Positions 16,167-22,977 of a DNA stretch of 25,069 bases are shown here, piece by piece. Source of the stretch: Microcoleus asticus IPMA8 (GTDB lineage: Bacteria > Cyanobacteriota > Cyanobacteriia > Cyanobacteriales > Microcoleaceae). The stretch is from the NCBI RefSeq assembly GCF_013179805.1, contig NZ_SRRZ01000118.1, positions 1 to 25,069 on the forward strand, read 5' to 3'. The notes beneath the pieces are model-generated. The model was not told the origin of the DNA and ran no database searches. It saw nothing but the letters and a program-made list of their open reading frames with translations. The position numbers and the translations under genes were made by a program. Each line of letters starts with the position of its first letter. Position 1 is the first letter of the stretch.

Positions 16167-18716
16167 TTAATTGCTATCCGGGATTCCAATGGGCAAGGAT
16201 ATAGTAAATTTGGTTTTGCCTGGCACGCTTTCTACTTGCATTTCACCTTGGTGTTTTTCCAGAATTTTCTGAACTATATCCAATCCCAAACCGCTACCTT
16301 CTCCCGGAAGTTTGGTCGTGAAAAACGGCTCAAAAATTCTCGGCATAATTTCTGGGGGAATGCCTTTACCACTATCGGTAATACTGACTAATATTACGTT
16401 ATCTTGGTGTTTGGCATCAATTTTCAACACTCCTTTGTTGCCCATCGCTTGTAAAGCATTGTGAAGCAAGTTTGTCCAAACTTGATTGAGTTCATCAGGA
16501 TAGCATAGCACAGAGGGCAAATCAGTACCATAGTTTCTGATTACTTCCACGCCGTGTTTGATTTGGTAGTGGTAAAGCGTTAAAACAGTATCAATACCGT
16601 CGGTAATGTTAGCGATTGTTTTGGAACCAGACTGGTCGTAACGAGAGTAGCTTTTCAAAGCAAAAACAATTTTAGCTGCCCTATCTGTTGCATTAGCAAT
16701 ATTTTTAGTGCTTTTTTGTACCGTAGCGAATTGGTAGGCGGTTTGTAAAAAATTTGGACTTTGGGTGTCTTTCAATAAAGGTAAAAAAGTTTCTAAATTG
16801 CATATGCCAATATCTAATAATGTACAAGCAAGGCTGTCGGCGTTCTCAATTTTTTCTGCTTCTAATTGCCGCTGCAAAAGTTTTTTTAACTGACGTTTTT
16901 CTTTACTAGATAAGGCGTCTGTTTCTTGACTTGACTTGTGCAGCAGCGCAAAAAAATCCTGCTGCCTTTCCGGGGATAGTTGCTGGAAAAATATCGGCAA
17001 CTGCTGCAATTGTTCCGCCCAGAAGTCGGCAATGTTCTGCACCGAGGAGCGAATCGCCCCTAAAGGAGAATTGATTTCGTGAGCAACTCCGGCAATTAAC
17101 TGTCCGAGGGCTGCCATTTTTTCTGATTGAATCAGTTCTTTTTGAGTGCGCTTCAGTTCTTCCAAGGTATGAGATAATTCTGCATTTTTATGGCACAGCG
17201 CTGACTCGGCTATTTTGCGATCGCTGATGTTACGGGCAACCCAAATCACTGAATTTTTTGAGAACAGAGAAATGCAGGCAGAAAACCAAATTTCGCGGTC
17301 GCCCACTGTTAAGCTGTAGTCGAAATTGAGCGTTTGTTGGGTCTCTAACACTTGCTGAACTAACATCCACCAATTATCCGGGTTGTCGTCGTCAAAAAAA
17401 TGTTCGATTGTGAGGCTAACTATATCGCAATTAGGCTCTAATAACGCCGCCGTGTTTGTCGGTAAAACTTCTATGTTGCCAGGATTTTCTAGCACGAGAA
17501 CTATGTCGGTCATTGCTTCAAAAACGGCGCGAACTTTGCTTTCAGAAAAGTGCAATTTTTTTTCTAGCAATTGGCGCTCGCTAATTTCTTGCTGCAATTC
17601 TTCGTTGCTGGCTGCTAGTTGAACCGTGCGGTCTTGAACTCGCTGTTCGAGTTCGGTGTTGAGGCGGCGGACTTCAGCTTCAGCGGTGGCGCGGTCTTGT
17701 ATTTCCTTTTTTAACTGGCTGTTAGCATTAATTAATTCTAAAGTTTGCTGTTGAGTTTCTTTTTCTAAACTTTTATTTAAAAGCCTCAACTGTTCCTCCA
17801 CTTCGGTTCTCCGAAGTGCTTCTTTTTGCAATTGTTCGTTAACTTTTTTTAACTCCTGGATCTGTTCGGCAACTGTTTCTTGCAAAAGCTCGACATTCGC
17901 TTGGATTTCTACCGGATCTAAGGCGTGCAGCAGGGTACTTTGGCTCACGATTCCGGCTAAATATCCTCCCTCGTCCACCACCACCAAGCGCCGGATGCCG
18001 TGCTGCTGCATGAACTGGTGAGCCTGCCACAATGTGGCTTTTATCGGCAGCGGGATCAGGGGAAAACTCATGGCGGCGGCGGCAGGAGTGCCGGCGAAAT
18101 CGAGTCCAGAAACTTGGAATTTAACAATGTCGCTTTCTGTAATTATGCCCACAGGTTTCTGATGTTTGTTGTCGCTGTCAGTGCAAATGACTATGCAGCT
18201 TTGGCGCTGGGTTATCATCTGTTTTGCGACTTCTAAAACAGAGGTGCTCGTTGAAGTAACTATTACTTTTGTAGTCATAATTTCTTCTGCGCGCCACATT
18301 TTCAGCAAGTCGCCCGGTTTCAGGGTTTGACGGATGCTTTCGCAGGTGATGGCGCCTAGCAAGTTTCCGCCTTCGTCTGTGAGGGGCAAGTGACGGATTC
18401 TTTTCGATCGCAATATGCTCAATACCCTGAAAATATTCCCCGCTTTATCGAGGGAAATGGCGATCGGATTTTCAGTCATTACCTCAGAAATTACCCCCTC
18501 TGCTACCGAAATACCGCTAGCAGTTATTTTCACAACATCGCGCTCTGTAAAAATTCCGAGCAGTTGCTGACCCTGAGCGATTAAAATACAACTGGCGCCC
18601 GCCTGAGTCATGGCAGCGATCGCGACTTTCACAGGTGTGTCTGGAGGCAGCATCGGCGGTTTGGGGTCGATCGCCTGTTCTAGCAAGCTTTGAGTATCAG
18701 AAGCTGTGGTTGACAT
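16167..18716 (-). CDS. Four-CBS-domain PAS histidine kinase (849 aa)
   Basis: A soluble sensor kinase. Four CBS domains at about 10-70, 73-133, 141-203 and 210-268 form two Bateman modules, which in other proteins bind adenosine nucleotides; energy or nucleotide sensing is the natural guess. A long coiled coil (about 275-390) and a PAS domain (about 393-505) precede the transmitter. That has GVAHEINSP with H546, N-box NLLHNALQA near 750, TDSGKGI and GSGLGL. The segment between H-box and N-box is about 200 residues, longer than usual, with an added helical, Gln/Leu-rich part. I prefer the ATG at 18716 over an in-frame TTG two codons earlier. It is the first gene of an operon with the regulator 50 bases downstream. 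A decayed paralogue lies just upstream. Confidence 0.93.
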   Translation of the reverse strand: MSTTASDTQSLLEQAIDPKPPMLPPDTPVKVAIAAMTQAGASCILIAQGQQLLGIFTERDVVKITASGISVAEGVISEVMTENPIAISLDKAGNIFRVLSILRSKRIRHLPLTDEGGNLLGAITCESIRQTLKPGDLLKMWRAEEIMTTKVIVTSTSTSVLEVAKQMITQRQSCIVICTDSDNKHQKPVGIITESDIVKFQVSGLDFAGTPAAAAMSFPLIPLPIKATLWQAHQFMQQHGIRRLVVVDEGGYLAGIVSQSTLLHALDPVEIQANVELLQETVAEQIQELKKVNEQLQKEALRRTEVEEQLRLLNKSLEKETQQQTLELINANSQLKKEIQDRATAEAEVRRLNTELEQRVQDRTVQLAASNEELQQEISERQLLEKKLHFSESKVRAVFEAMTDIVLVLENPGNIEVLPTNTAALLEPNCDIVSLTIEHFFDDDNPDNWWMLVQQVLETQQTLNFDYSLTVGDREIWFSACISLFSKNSVIWVARNISDRKIAESALCHKNAELSHTLEELKRTQKELIQSEKMAALGQLIAGVAHEINSPLGAIRSSVQNIADFWAEQLQQLPIFFQQLSPERQQDFFALLHKSSQETDALSSKEKRQLKKLLQRQLEAEKIENADSLACTLLDIGICNLETFLPLLKDTQSPNFLQTAYQFATVQKSTKNIANATDRAAKIVFALKSYSRYDQSGSKTIANITDGIDTVLTLYHYQIKHGVEVIRNYGTDLPSVLCYPDELNQVWTNLLHNALQAMGNKGVLKIDAKHQDNVILVSITDSGKGIPPEIMPRIFEPFFTTKLPGEGSGLGLDIVQKILEKHQGEMQVESVPGKTKFTISLPIGIPDSN

Positions 18717-18722
18717 GGGCAA

Positions 18723-18870
18723 ATCAAGGGGGATAGATGTAAGCGGAACCGATAATTAATACCATTTTAGATTCCAGAACAGTGGCGGCACGCTTACCGC
18801 AATCGAGGTTTGACACCGGTCTAGAGTTATATTTTTAGGTCGCATCCGTATGATTGTTAGTAGGATAGCG
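18723..18870. other. Spacer upstream of the CBS kinase operon
   Basis: These 148 bases separate the CBS kinase from its decayed paralogue. The operon promoter should lie here or inside the pseudogene. A TAAAAT-like -10 on the minus strand is present, but without a matching -35 I do not call it. Confidence 0.3.
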
Positions 18871-19397
18871 CTAAACGGCGATCGGGACTGACACGATAAA
18901 GGTCTTTTGACCTATAACTGACGCTACTTCTATTTTAACCGAATGTTTTTCCACAATCTTTTTAACAATATCCAGTCCCAACCTGCTGCCTTCCTTGGCG
19001 TTTTTTGTGGTAAATAACGGCTCCACGATTCGCGGCAAAATCTCCGGAAAAATTCCATCAAGGCTATCAATGACGCTGACGAGCAGCATCTAATTTTCTA
19101 CTATTACCCTACTGTTGAAACTTTGCAATTGTTCATTGACTGAATAACATTGTAAATTATATTTGTCCAAAATTGATTGAGTGCGCCTGAATATCACAGC
19201 AATTCAGAGAGTAACTTTTGATGATTTCATGCAATGAATTTTTCGTCTCTAAGTTAGTTTTTATAAATAGTTAATATAGTTTTAAGACCGTCATTAATAC
19301 TGGCAAGTATCTTTTATTCCGTACAGCTATAGGGAAAATATTTAAACAAAGCAAAAATTACTTTTGCTGCTCTGTCTGTAGCACTGGCAGCAGATGC
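18871..19397 (-). pseudogene. Decayed histidine kinase, paralogue of the CBS kinase transmitter
   Basis: Minus-strand frames reproduce three successive pieces of the kinase core of 16167-18716. First is ATDRAAK..FAL..Y followed by ASINDGLKTILTIY. Next is an N-box piece, LNQFWTNIIYNVIQSMNN. Last is the C-terminal ATP-lid piece IVEPLFTTK (18871-19089). They are broken by frameshifts and by in-frame stops, for example a TAG just before the last piece. The nucleotide-binding motifs have decayed as well: the G1 box reads DSLDGI and the G2 box GSRLGL. Nothing like the CBS or PAS part is recognisable. The orientation matches the intact paralogue 154 bases downstream, as expected of a tandem duplication whose upstream copy died. 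Confidence 0.8.
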
Positions 19398-19545
19398 TTT
19401 TCTTGGCAAGGCGTGGATAAAGTGCAGGCAATATCTGCCTGACTCAGGCATTTAAGCACCGCTTGATGAAATATTTGATTCCACTGCAAGTTTATTGATT
19501 GTTTGAGTTGAACTACCAGGTTGCTAAACTCGGCAATTTCATCTT

Positions 19546-19738
19546 AGAGGTCTGTAAGCTCTTGCCCGACCAAATAGGAATATTGATATTTGTGTTTGTC
19601 ACAATAACCGACAACTTCAAAAGCTCCGTTTTTGATCGCACTTTGATAGCTTTCTCGAAACCTTGGCAGGGTTTCCCTGACATGATATTTGCTGTCAGAG
19701 AGCCAAGCAGAAATCGGTGAATTTCCATAGTGCAACAC
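19546..19738 (-). other. Unassigned open frame, possibly a gene fragment
   Basis: An open minus-strand frame of about 63 codons has a Tyr- and charge-rich composition (it includes YHVRETLPRFRESY and VVGYCDKHKYQYSY) and ends at TAA 19546-19548. Past that stop the same frame stays open and protein-like for about 50 codons (DEIAEFSNLVVQLKQS) toward the kinase pseudogene. I do not recognise a family. Its first codons lie inside the terminal repeat of the MITE-like element, so any original start is lost. It could be the sensory part of the dead kinase or chance. Confidence 0.25.
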
Positions 19739-20003
19739 TTCGGACAGTTTTTGAGGTCAAACCGTATAATAAGGGTTTAAGGGCGATCGGTACGAAGGCT
19801 TCGCTTGCCGAGGTACACTATAGGCTTCCTGGTCAATCAAGGGTTTCAGACTACGAGTTCAAAACTTAGTGCGCTTACGCACGCAGACCGAAGCAACCCG
19901 GTTTATTCGTGTATTTATCGTTGTTCGACGCAAAATTTTTCGTATAAACCCGCAATAAGCGCCCCCATGCTTAAGCCCTGAAACTGTTTAAAGTGTTGCA
20001 CTA
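19728..20003. mobile_element. MITE-like element with 23-bp terminal inverted repeats
   Basis: The left end (19728-19750) reads TAGTGCAACACTT, three bases, then ACAGTTT. The right end read inward from 20003 gives the same 13 bases, three different bases, then ACAGTTT: 20 of 23 match. Both ends are bounded by TA, which would suit a TA target duplication as made by IS630/mariner-type transposases. The 276-base interior has no supportable ORF but contains a further inverted pair (GGTTTATTCG and CGTATAAACC). No transposase with this end is visible in the window. Confidence 0.55.
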
Positions 20004-20040
20004 ACTCCTACCCCAGAAAATCACTGTGTCCGCAATTGTA

Positions 20041-20089
20041 AATAATAACCCTGCCTTTGTGCACAAGCATTCAAGGCAGGGTTATTATT
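20041..20089 (-). terminator. Strong terminator-like hairpin
   Basis: A perfect 17-bp inverted repeat: left arm 20041-20057 (AATAATAACCCTGCCTT), right arm 20073-20089, 15-base loop. The GC core CCCTGCC is flanked by A/T steps. Read on the minus strand, the stem ends in GGTTATTATT and a U-rich run, as in an intrinsic terminator. It lies 66 bases after the stop codon of the 39-residue ORF, so I assign it to that transcript. It could work on both strands. Confidence 0.7.
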
Positions 20090-20155
20090 GAGTATTCCGA
20101 ATTCTCAACGGTGAAGCGAGCGCGCTACTGCCGGATTCCGCTGCCGAGCAGTACA

Positions 20156-20275
20156 CTACTCGCCCAATCGAGTTATTTTAGCGCTGCGTTCGGCCAACAT
20201 CAGCAGTACATAAATAGTCATTACATAGCCGGCGGCCAAAATGGGAATAATTAGAGGAATATCGCGATAAATCAT
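20156..20275 (-). CDS. Small single-helix membrane protein (39 aa), unknown
   Basis: ATG at 20275, TAG at 20158-20156. The product begins MIYRDIPLIIPILAAGYVMT. Residues 6-28 form one hydrophobic helix, followed by a basic tail with acidic ends (AERSAKITRLGE). The size and layout recall the tiny subunits of thylakoid complexes (Pet, Psb, Psa, Ndh), but it matches none whose sequence I can recall. An in-frame TGA lies five codons before the ATG, which fixes the start. No Shine-Dalgarno sequence is seen. A strong terminator lies 66 bases downstream and a structured RNA candidate 55 bases upstream on the same strand, which supports a transcribed unit. It could be a chance ORF. Confidence 0.45.
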   Translation of the reverse strand: MIYRDIPLIIPILAAGYVMTIYVLLMLAERSAKITRLGE

Positions 20276-20330
20276 AATTAGAACTAAAAGTCAAGGACTA
20301 GGAGGAGGAGGACAAGTTCAAGACCTACTA

Positions 20331-20517
20331 CATTAAGTCAGCACCCAAGACCATCCCTTGGTTCTGAAGGCTGCTTTTCCATATCAAGTCTGCGGGAACA
20401 TTTAGGCGTTCCCGGTCAATAATGATTTACTGCTTTACAGATGCTTAAACAGCCTAAAACCATCCACTTTAGCTGCTTTGAGCTACCGTGCACATAAGAT
20501 GCGCTAGTCTTAAATCC
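20331..20517 (-). ncRNA. Structured RNA, candidate 6S RNA
   Basis: The minus-strand sequence can fold into one long rod of about 187 nt. The closing stem pairs TTTAAG..AGC near the 5' end with GCTGACTTAA near the 3' end. An inner stem is GGCTGTTT with AAGCAGCC. The apical hairpin is CGGGAAC (20394-20400) with GTTCCCG (20409-20415). The 3' side of the central open region carries a small hairpin, CCAAGGGATGGTCTTGG. This resembles the GAACCAAGGG hairpin of 6S RNA in position and partly in wording, and the length suits cyanobacterial 6S RNA (ssaA). A -10-like TAAAAT (20529-20524) lies six bases before the proposed start. 6S RNA binds the RNA polymerase holoenzyme by mimicking an open promoter. 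It could instead be a leader of the small ORF downstream. Confidence 0.5.
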
Positions 20518-20523
20518 TGAAAA

Positions 20524-20529
20524 ATTTTA
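20524..20529 (-). promoter_or_regulatory. Candidate -10 element for the 6S-like RNA
   Basis: Minus-strand TAAAAT (five of six matches to TATAAT), six to seven bases before the predicted RNA start at 20517. No good -35 hexamer is found 16-18 bases further upstream, so support is modest. Confidence 0.3.
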
Positions 20530-20645
20530 GCCACGAGGAACTAAAAATCTGTCCCAGAAATTTTCGCTGCGATCGACTAACAAGGCTGGCTCTAAGAAAC
20601 TCTTACAGGCTCCTGGAAGCTACCTGCCAGTCTGGCTGTACTTAA

Positions 20646-20738
20646 TGTATAGAATTGTTTAAATCCTTAACTCCTATAATAACACAGGGTTTCTGGGATT
20701 TAGAGATTTTTTGGCAATGTCCTTAACAATTCTATACA
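20646..20738. repeat. 93-bp unit bounded by 14-bp perfect inverted repeats
   Basis: TGTATAGAATTGTT at 20646-20659 and its exact complement at 20725-20738. The 65-base interior holds TATAAT (20675-20680) and a tract of T. It may be a very short MITE or a paired regulatory site. The core ATAGAATTG also occurs at the edge of the IS630-type fragment near 24499, which hints at a mobile origin. The rest of the gap 20530-20920 holds no gene. A small hairpin, AGGGG-CAA-CCCCT, lies at 20741-20753. Confidence 0.5.
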
Positions 20739-20920
20739 ATAGGGGCAACCCCTGCGGCAGCGGGCTACTCGCCTCTGGCTGTCGCGTGACTCGGCTCGGG
20801 CTGCAGATGACAAATAACTGCCGATCGCCTAGATTATTCTTTCCTATTGCAGAGAATTACCTTAAAATAAAGATATGATATGTAAAATTTTGTTACTTTA
20901 CCGCTTGAGTCGGCGTATCC

Positions 20921-21892
20921 ATGATCTCTAGCTCTCTCCTATTTTCCTCGGTTGAAGAAGACCTGCGACTGTTGACAGAAAACTTAAAACAGTTAGTGGG
21001 TGCCCGTCATCCCATATTGTACGCGGCTGCAGAATACTTATTCGGCACAAAGGGAAAACGGGTGAGACCCGCAATCGTCCTGTTAATAGCCCGGACAACT
21101 ATGCCCGATCGTCCAATCACAGAAAAACACCGCCGCCTCGCTGAAATCACGGAAATGATCCACACAGCAAGTTTGGTTCACGACGACGTGGTAGACGAGT
21201 CAGATCTGCGGCGGGGAGTACCGACGGTACACAGTCGGTTTAACAACCGAGTGGCAGTATTGGCGGGAGATTTTCTGTTTGCTCAATCTTCCTGGCATTT
21301 GGCAAATCTGGACAACCTGCCAGTAGTCAAACTGCTTTCCGAAGTGATTATGGATTTAGCTGAGGGGGAAATTCAACAGGGACTAAATGGATTTGACACC
21401 AGCTTGTCGATCGAAGCGTACCTCGAAAAAAGTTACTACAAAACAGCATCTTTAATCGCCAACAGTTCCAAAGCAGCCGGTTGTCTGAGCGAGGTTTCAG
21501 CGGAAATAGCAGACGATTTGTACAACTACGGGCGCAATATTGGTTTAGCCTTTCAAATAGTAGATGATATATTAGATTTCACTGCTTCAACGGAAACTCT
21601 GGGGAAACCCGCAGGCTCGGATCTCAGAAGCGGGAATCTGACAGCGCCAGCGCTATTTGGCCTAGAAGAAAAGCCTTACTTGGAAGTTCTCATAGAACGC
21701 GAGTTCGCCGAAGAAGGAGATATAGAGCAGGCTCTGGCATTGGTAAAAGATTCTAAAGGCATAGAGCGATCGCGAGAACTAGCTACCCATCACGCACAGA
21801 AAGCCGTCGAATACTTAGCTTCGCTGCCGCATTCTGAGTCCCGCCAAGCTTTGATTGACTTGGCAGATTACGTTTTGAGCCGACTTTATTAA
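20921..21892 (+). CDS. sds: Solanesyl-type all-trans-polyprenyl diphosphate synthase
   Basis: Elongates allylic diphosphates with isopentenyl diphosphate to a long all-trans chain, in cyanobacteria the side chain of plastoquinone. The 323-residue protein has the isoprenoid synthase motifs in order: GKRVRP (45-50), first Asp-rich motif DDVVD (88-92), KTASLI (174-179), and FQIVDDILD with the second Asp-rich motif (215-219). The fifth residue before the first motif is Ala 83, small, as expected of long-chain enzymes. Length is typical and the C-terminal LSRLY is complete. The ATG at 20921 suits the family start; no clear Shine-Dalgarno sequence or promoter was found. It stands alone on the plus strand. 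Exact chain length cannot be read from sequence. Confidence 0.93.
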   Translation: MISSSLLFSSVEEDLRLLTENLKQLVGARHPILYAAAEYLFGTKGKRVRPAIVLLIARTTMPDRPITEKHRRLAEITEMIHTASLVHDDVVDESDLRRGVPTVHSRFNNRVAVLAGDFLFAQSSWHLANLDNLPVVKLLSEVIMDLAEGEIQQGLNGFDTSLSIEAYLEKSYYKTASLIANSSKAAGCLSEVSAEIADDLYNYGRNIGLAFQIVDDILDFTASTETLGKPAGSDLRSGNLTAPALFGLEEKPYLEVLIEREFAEEGDIEQALALVKDSKGIERSRELATHHAQKAVEYLASLPHSESRQALIDLADYVLSRLY

Positions 21893-21920
21893 AGGTGAAA
21901 AAGTTACATAAACTTTACGA

Positions 21921-21962
21921 GGAATTGGTAATGGGGAATTGGCAATGGGGAATTGGTAATGA
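21921..21962. repeat. 14-bp tandem repeat, three units (TGGTAAT family)
   Basis: Three consecutive 14-mers on the theme GGAATTGGTAATGG (the second has GGCAATGG, the third ends in A). Each is two heptamers and contains the complement of the ATTACCA unit seen at 5584-5632. A single inverted TACCAATTAATAGG follows near 21999. The array sits between the convergent sds and the next gene, like the other heptamer arrays of this window. Confidence 0.75.
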
Positions 21963-22021
21963 GTAATGCCCGATGCCCAGTGTCTAATGCCCTATTACCA
22001 ATTAATAGGAAATTGAGTAGT

Positions 22022-22486
22022 TTAAGCAATATCTGGCGGTGGAGCCGCTCGATACTGTTGCAAGTAAACGTTAATTAAGTTCTGCACTTGCTCGCGAGGG
22101 ATTTCGGTTCCGACTTCCTGATTGCCGGGACTTTCAAAAAAAACAATACTGTCAAGACCTTCAAGAGCTATCATCTGAAATAATATGTGAGTGACAGGCA
22201 AAAGCACCGGTCTGAGACGATCGCCCGCAGCAGCCGCGGCCTGCGACGCATCTTTAAGACTGGTCCAAGCATAAATCACCTTCTTCTCCCGTCCCGGTTG
22301 CTTGAGATTGCTCAAAACCACGATCGCCCAACTTTGGTCTACCGCTTGCAGGATCGAGTATTCGAGATGCTGTAGCTGTTGGGCAATTAACACCAGGGCC
22401 GGGGCGATCGCCTTTAAGATTTGTGGCGTCGAACCGTCGGGCGGAGCTTTTTCGATCAATGCTTGAATCTGTTGGTCTAAATCCAT
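22022..22486 (-). CDS. Conserved-looking cyanobacterial protein of unknown function (154 aa)
   Basis: I recognise no family. The N-terminal 60 residues are mostly helical and hydrophilic-to-amphipathic. A central VIYAWTSLKDASQAA stretch follows, then an alternating segment (RPVLLPVTHILFQMIALEG) and a Pro-rich end (AAPPPDIA). There is no signal peptide, clear membrane helix or catalytic motif. The full-length frame with clean start and stop, and a composition like that of neighbouring genes, support real coding. The ATG at 22486 has no Shine-Dalgarno sequence. It converges with sds across a repeat-bearing spacer. Confidence 0.75.
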   Translation of the reverse strand: MDLDQQIQALIEKAPPDGSTPQILKAIAPALVLIAQQLQHLEYSILQAVDQSWAIVVLSNLKQPGREKKVIYAWTSLKDASQAAAAAGDRLRPVLLPVTHILFQMIALEGLDSIVFFESPGNQEVGTEIPREQVQNLINVYLQQYRAAPPPDIA

Positions 22487-22798
22487 CAGTCAGTTCTTTG
22501 ATATCTAAAATTAAAAGTTTCAGGTTAGCAGGTGCGCGTCCAAGTATATATTACCCAGCACTGCCCCATAGAGATAGTACGCCATGTGGGGCACGAGCGT
22601 CTCCCTCGCGATCCCGCCGGGCAAACGGCACGACGGAGTTGATTCCCCGTGATCTAAAAAACAGACTTGCCACATCAAGCTATTTCCACTATAGTTCAAT
22701 ACGGTTTAGTTAAGGCTTAAATCGTAGTAAACTAGGTATTATATACAAAAATGGAAATAAAGTACATTACATCTCAAAGAATGTTCATTAGTCTGTCC
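22487..22798. other. Intergenic region before the IS cluster
   Basis: These 312 bases are upstream of the 154-residue gene and before the IS1-type end. The first half is GC-rich (22590-22650), the second AT-rich (22680-22780). No RNA, no repeat and no gene that I can support. Confidence 0.4.
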
Positions 22799-22977
22799 GG
22801 TAGTGCTGCACAGTCAGGTTTTTAAGCGTTATTGACTTGTTGTAAAGAAACGTTATAATAATGGAGAAAATACCAAATAGCGCCAATATGATTAGAAAGT
22901 TTTTTAGAAAATGAAAGGACTTTTCTCCCTAATATAGCTATTCTTTGCCTGATTGTATTATTGAATCTTTCTATATA
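22799..22977 (-). mobile_element. IS1-family element, right-end remnant
   Basis: From an IS1-like terminal sequence (GGTAGTGCTGCACAGTCAGG, 22799-22818) to the point where the transposase frame is cut by the next element at 22977/22978. The left two thirds of the element are missing. Confidence 0.65.
22822..22977 (-). pseudogene. IS1-family transposase (InsB-like), C-terminal fragment
   Basis: The last 51 residues, reading YIERFNNTIRQR, then LSFSKKL..HIGAIWYFLHYYN, are the classic IS1 transposase C-terminus, with the catalytic Glu in YIERF. The N-terminal part with the two catalytic Asp residues is absent, so this copy is dead. The reading frame changes to unrelated sequence right before the Tyr codon, where the IS5/IS1182-type element begins with GGGCTTGCTGAAG. 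Confidence 0.8.

Noticed and set aside
20057..20254. Plus-strand frame antisense to the 39-residue ORF
   Set aside because: It runs through the terminator hairpin and shows no protein-like segment. The minus strand gives a coherent membrane helix.
20331..20517. tmRNA, SRP RNA or RNase P RNA
   Set aside because: No tRNA-like end, no GGUUCGA, no SRP tetraloop motif and no GAGGAAAGUC P RNA motif; the single-rod fold fits 6S RNA best.
22423..22713. Plus-strand frame of 96 codons antisense to the unknown 154-residue gene
   Set aside because: It lies over the 5' end of a better supported gene and has Arg/Ser-rich shadow composition.
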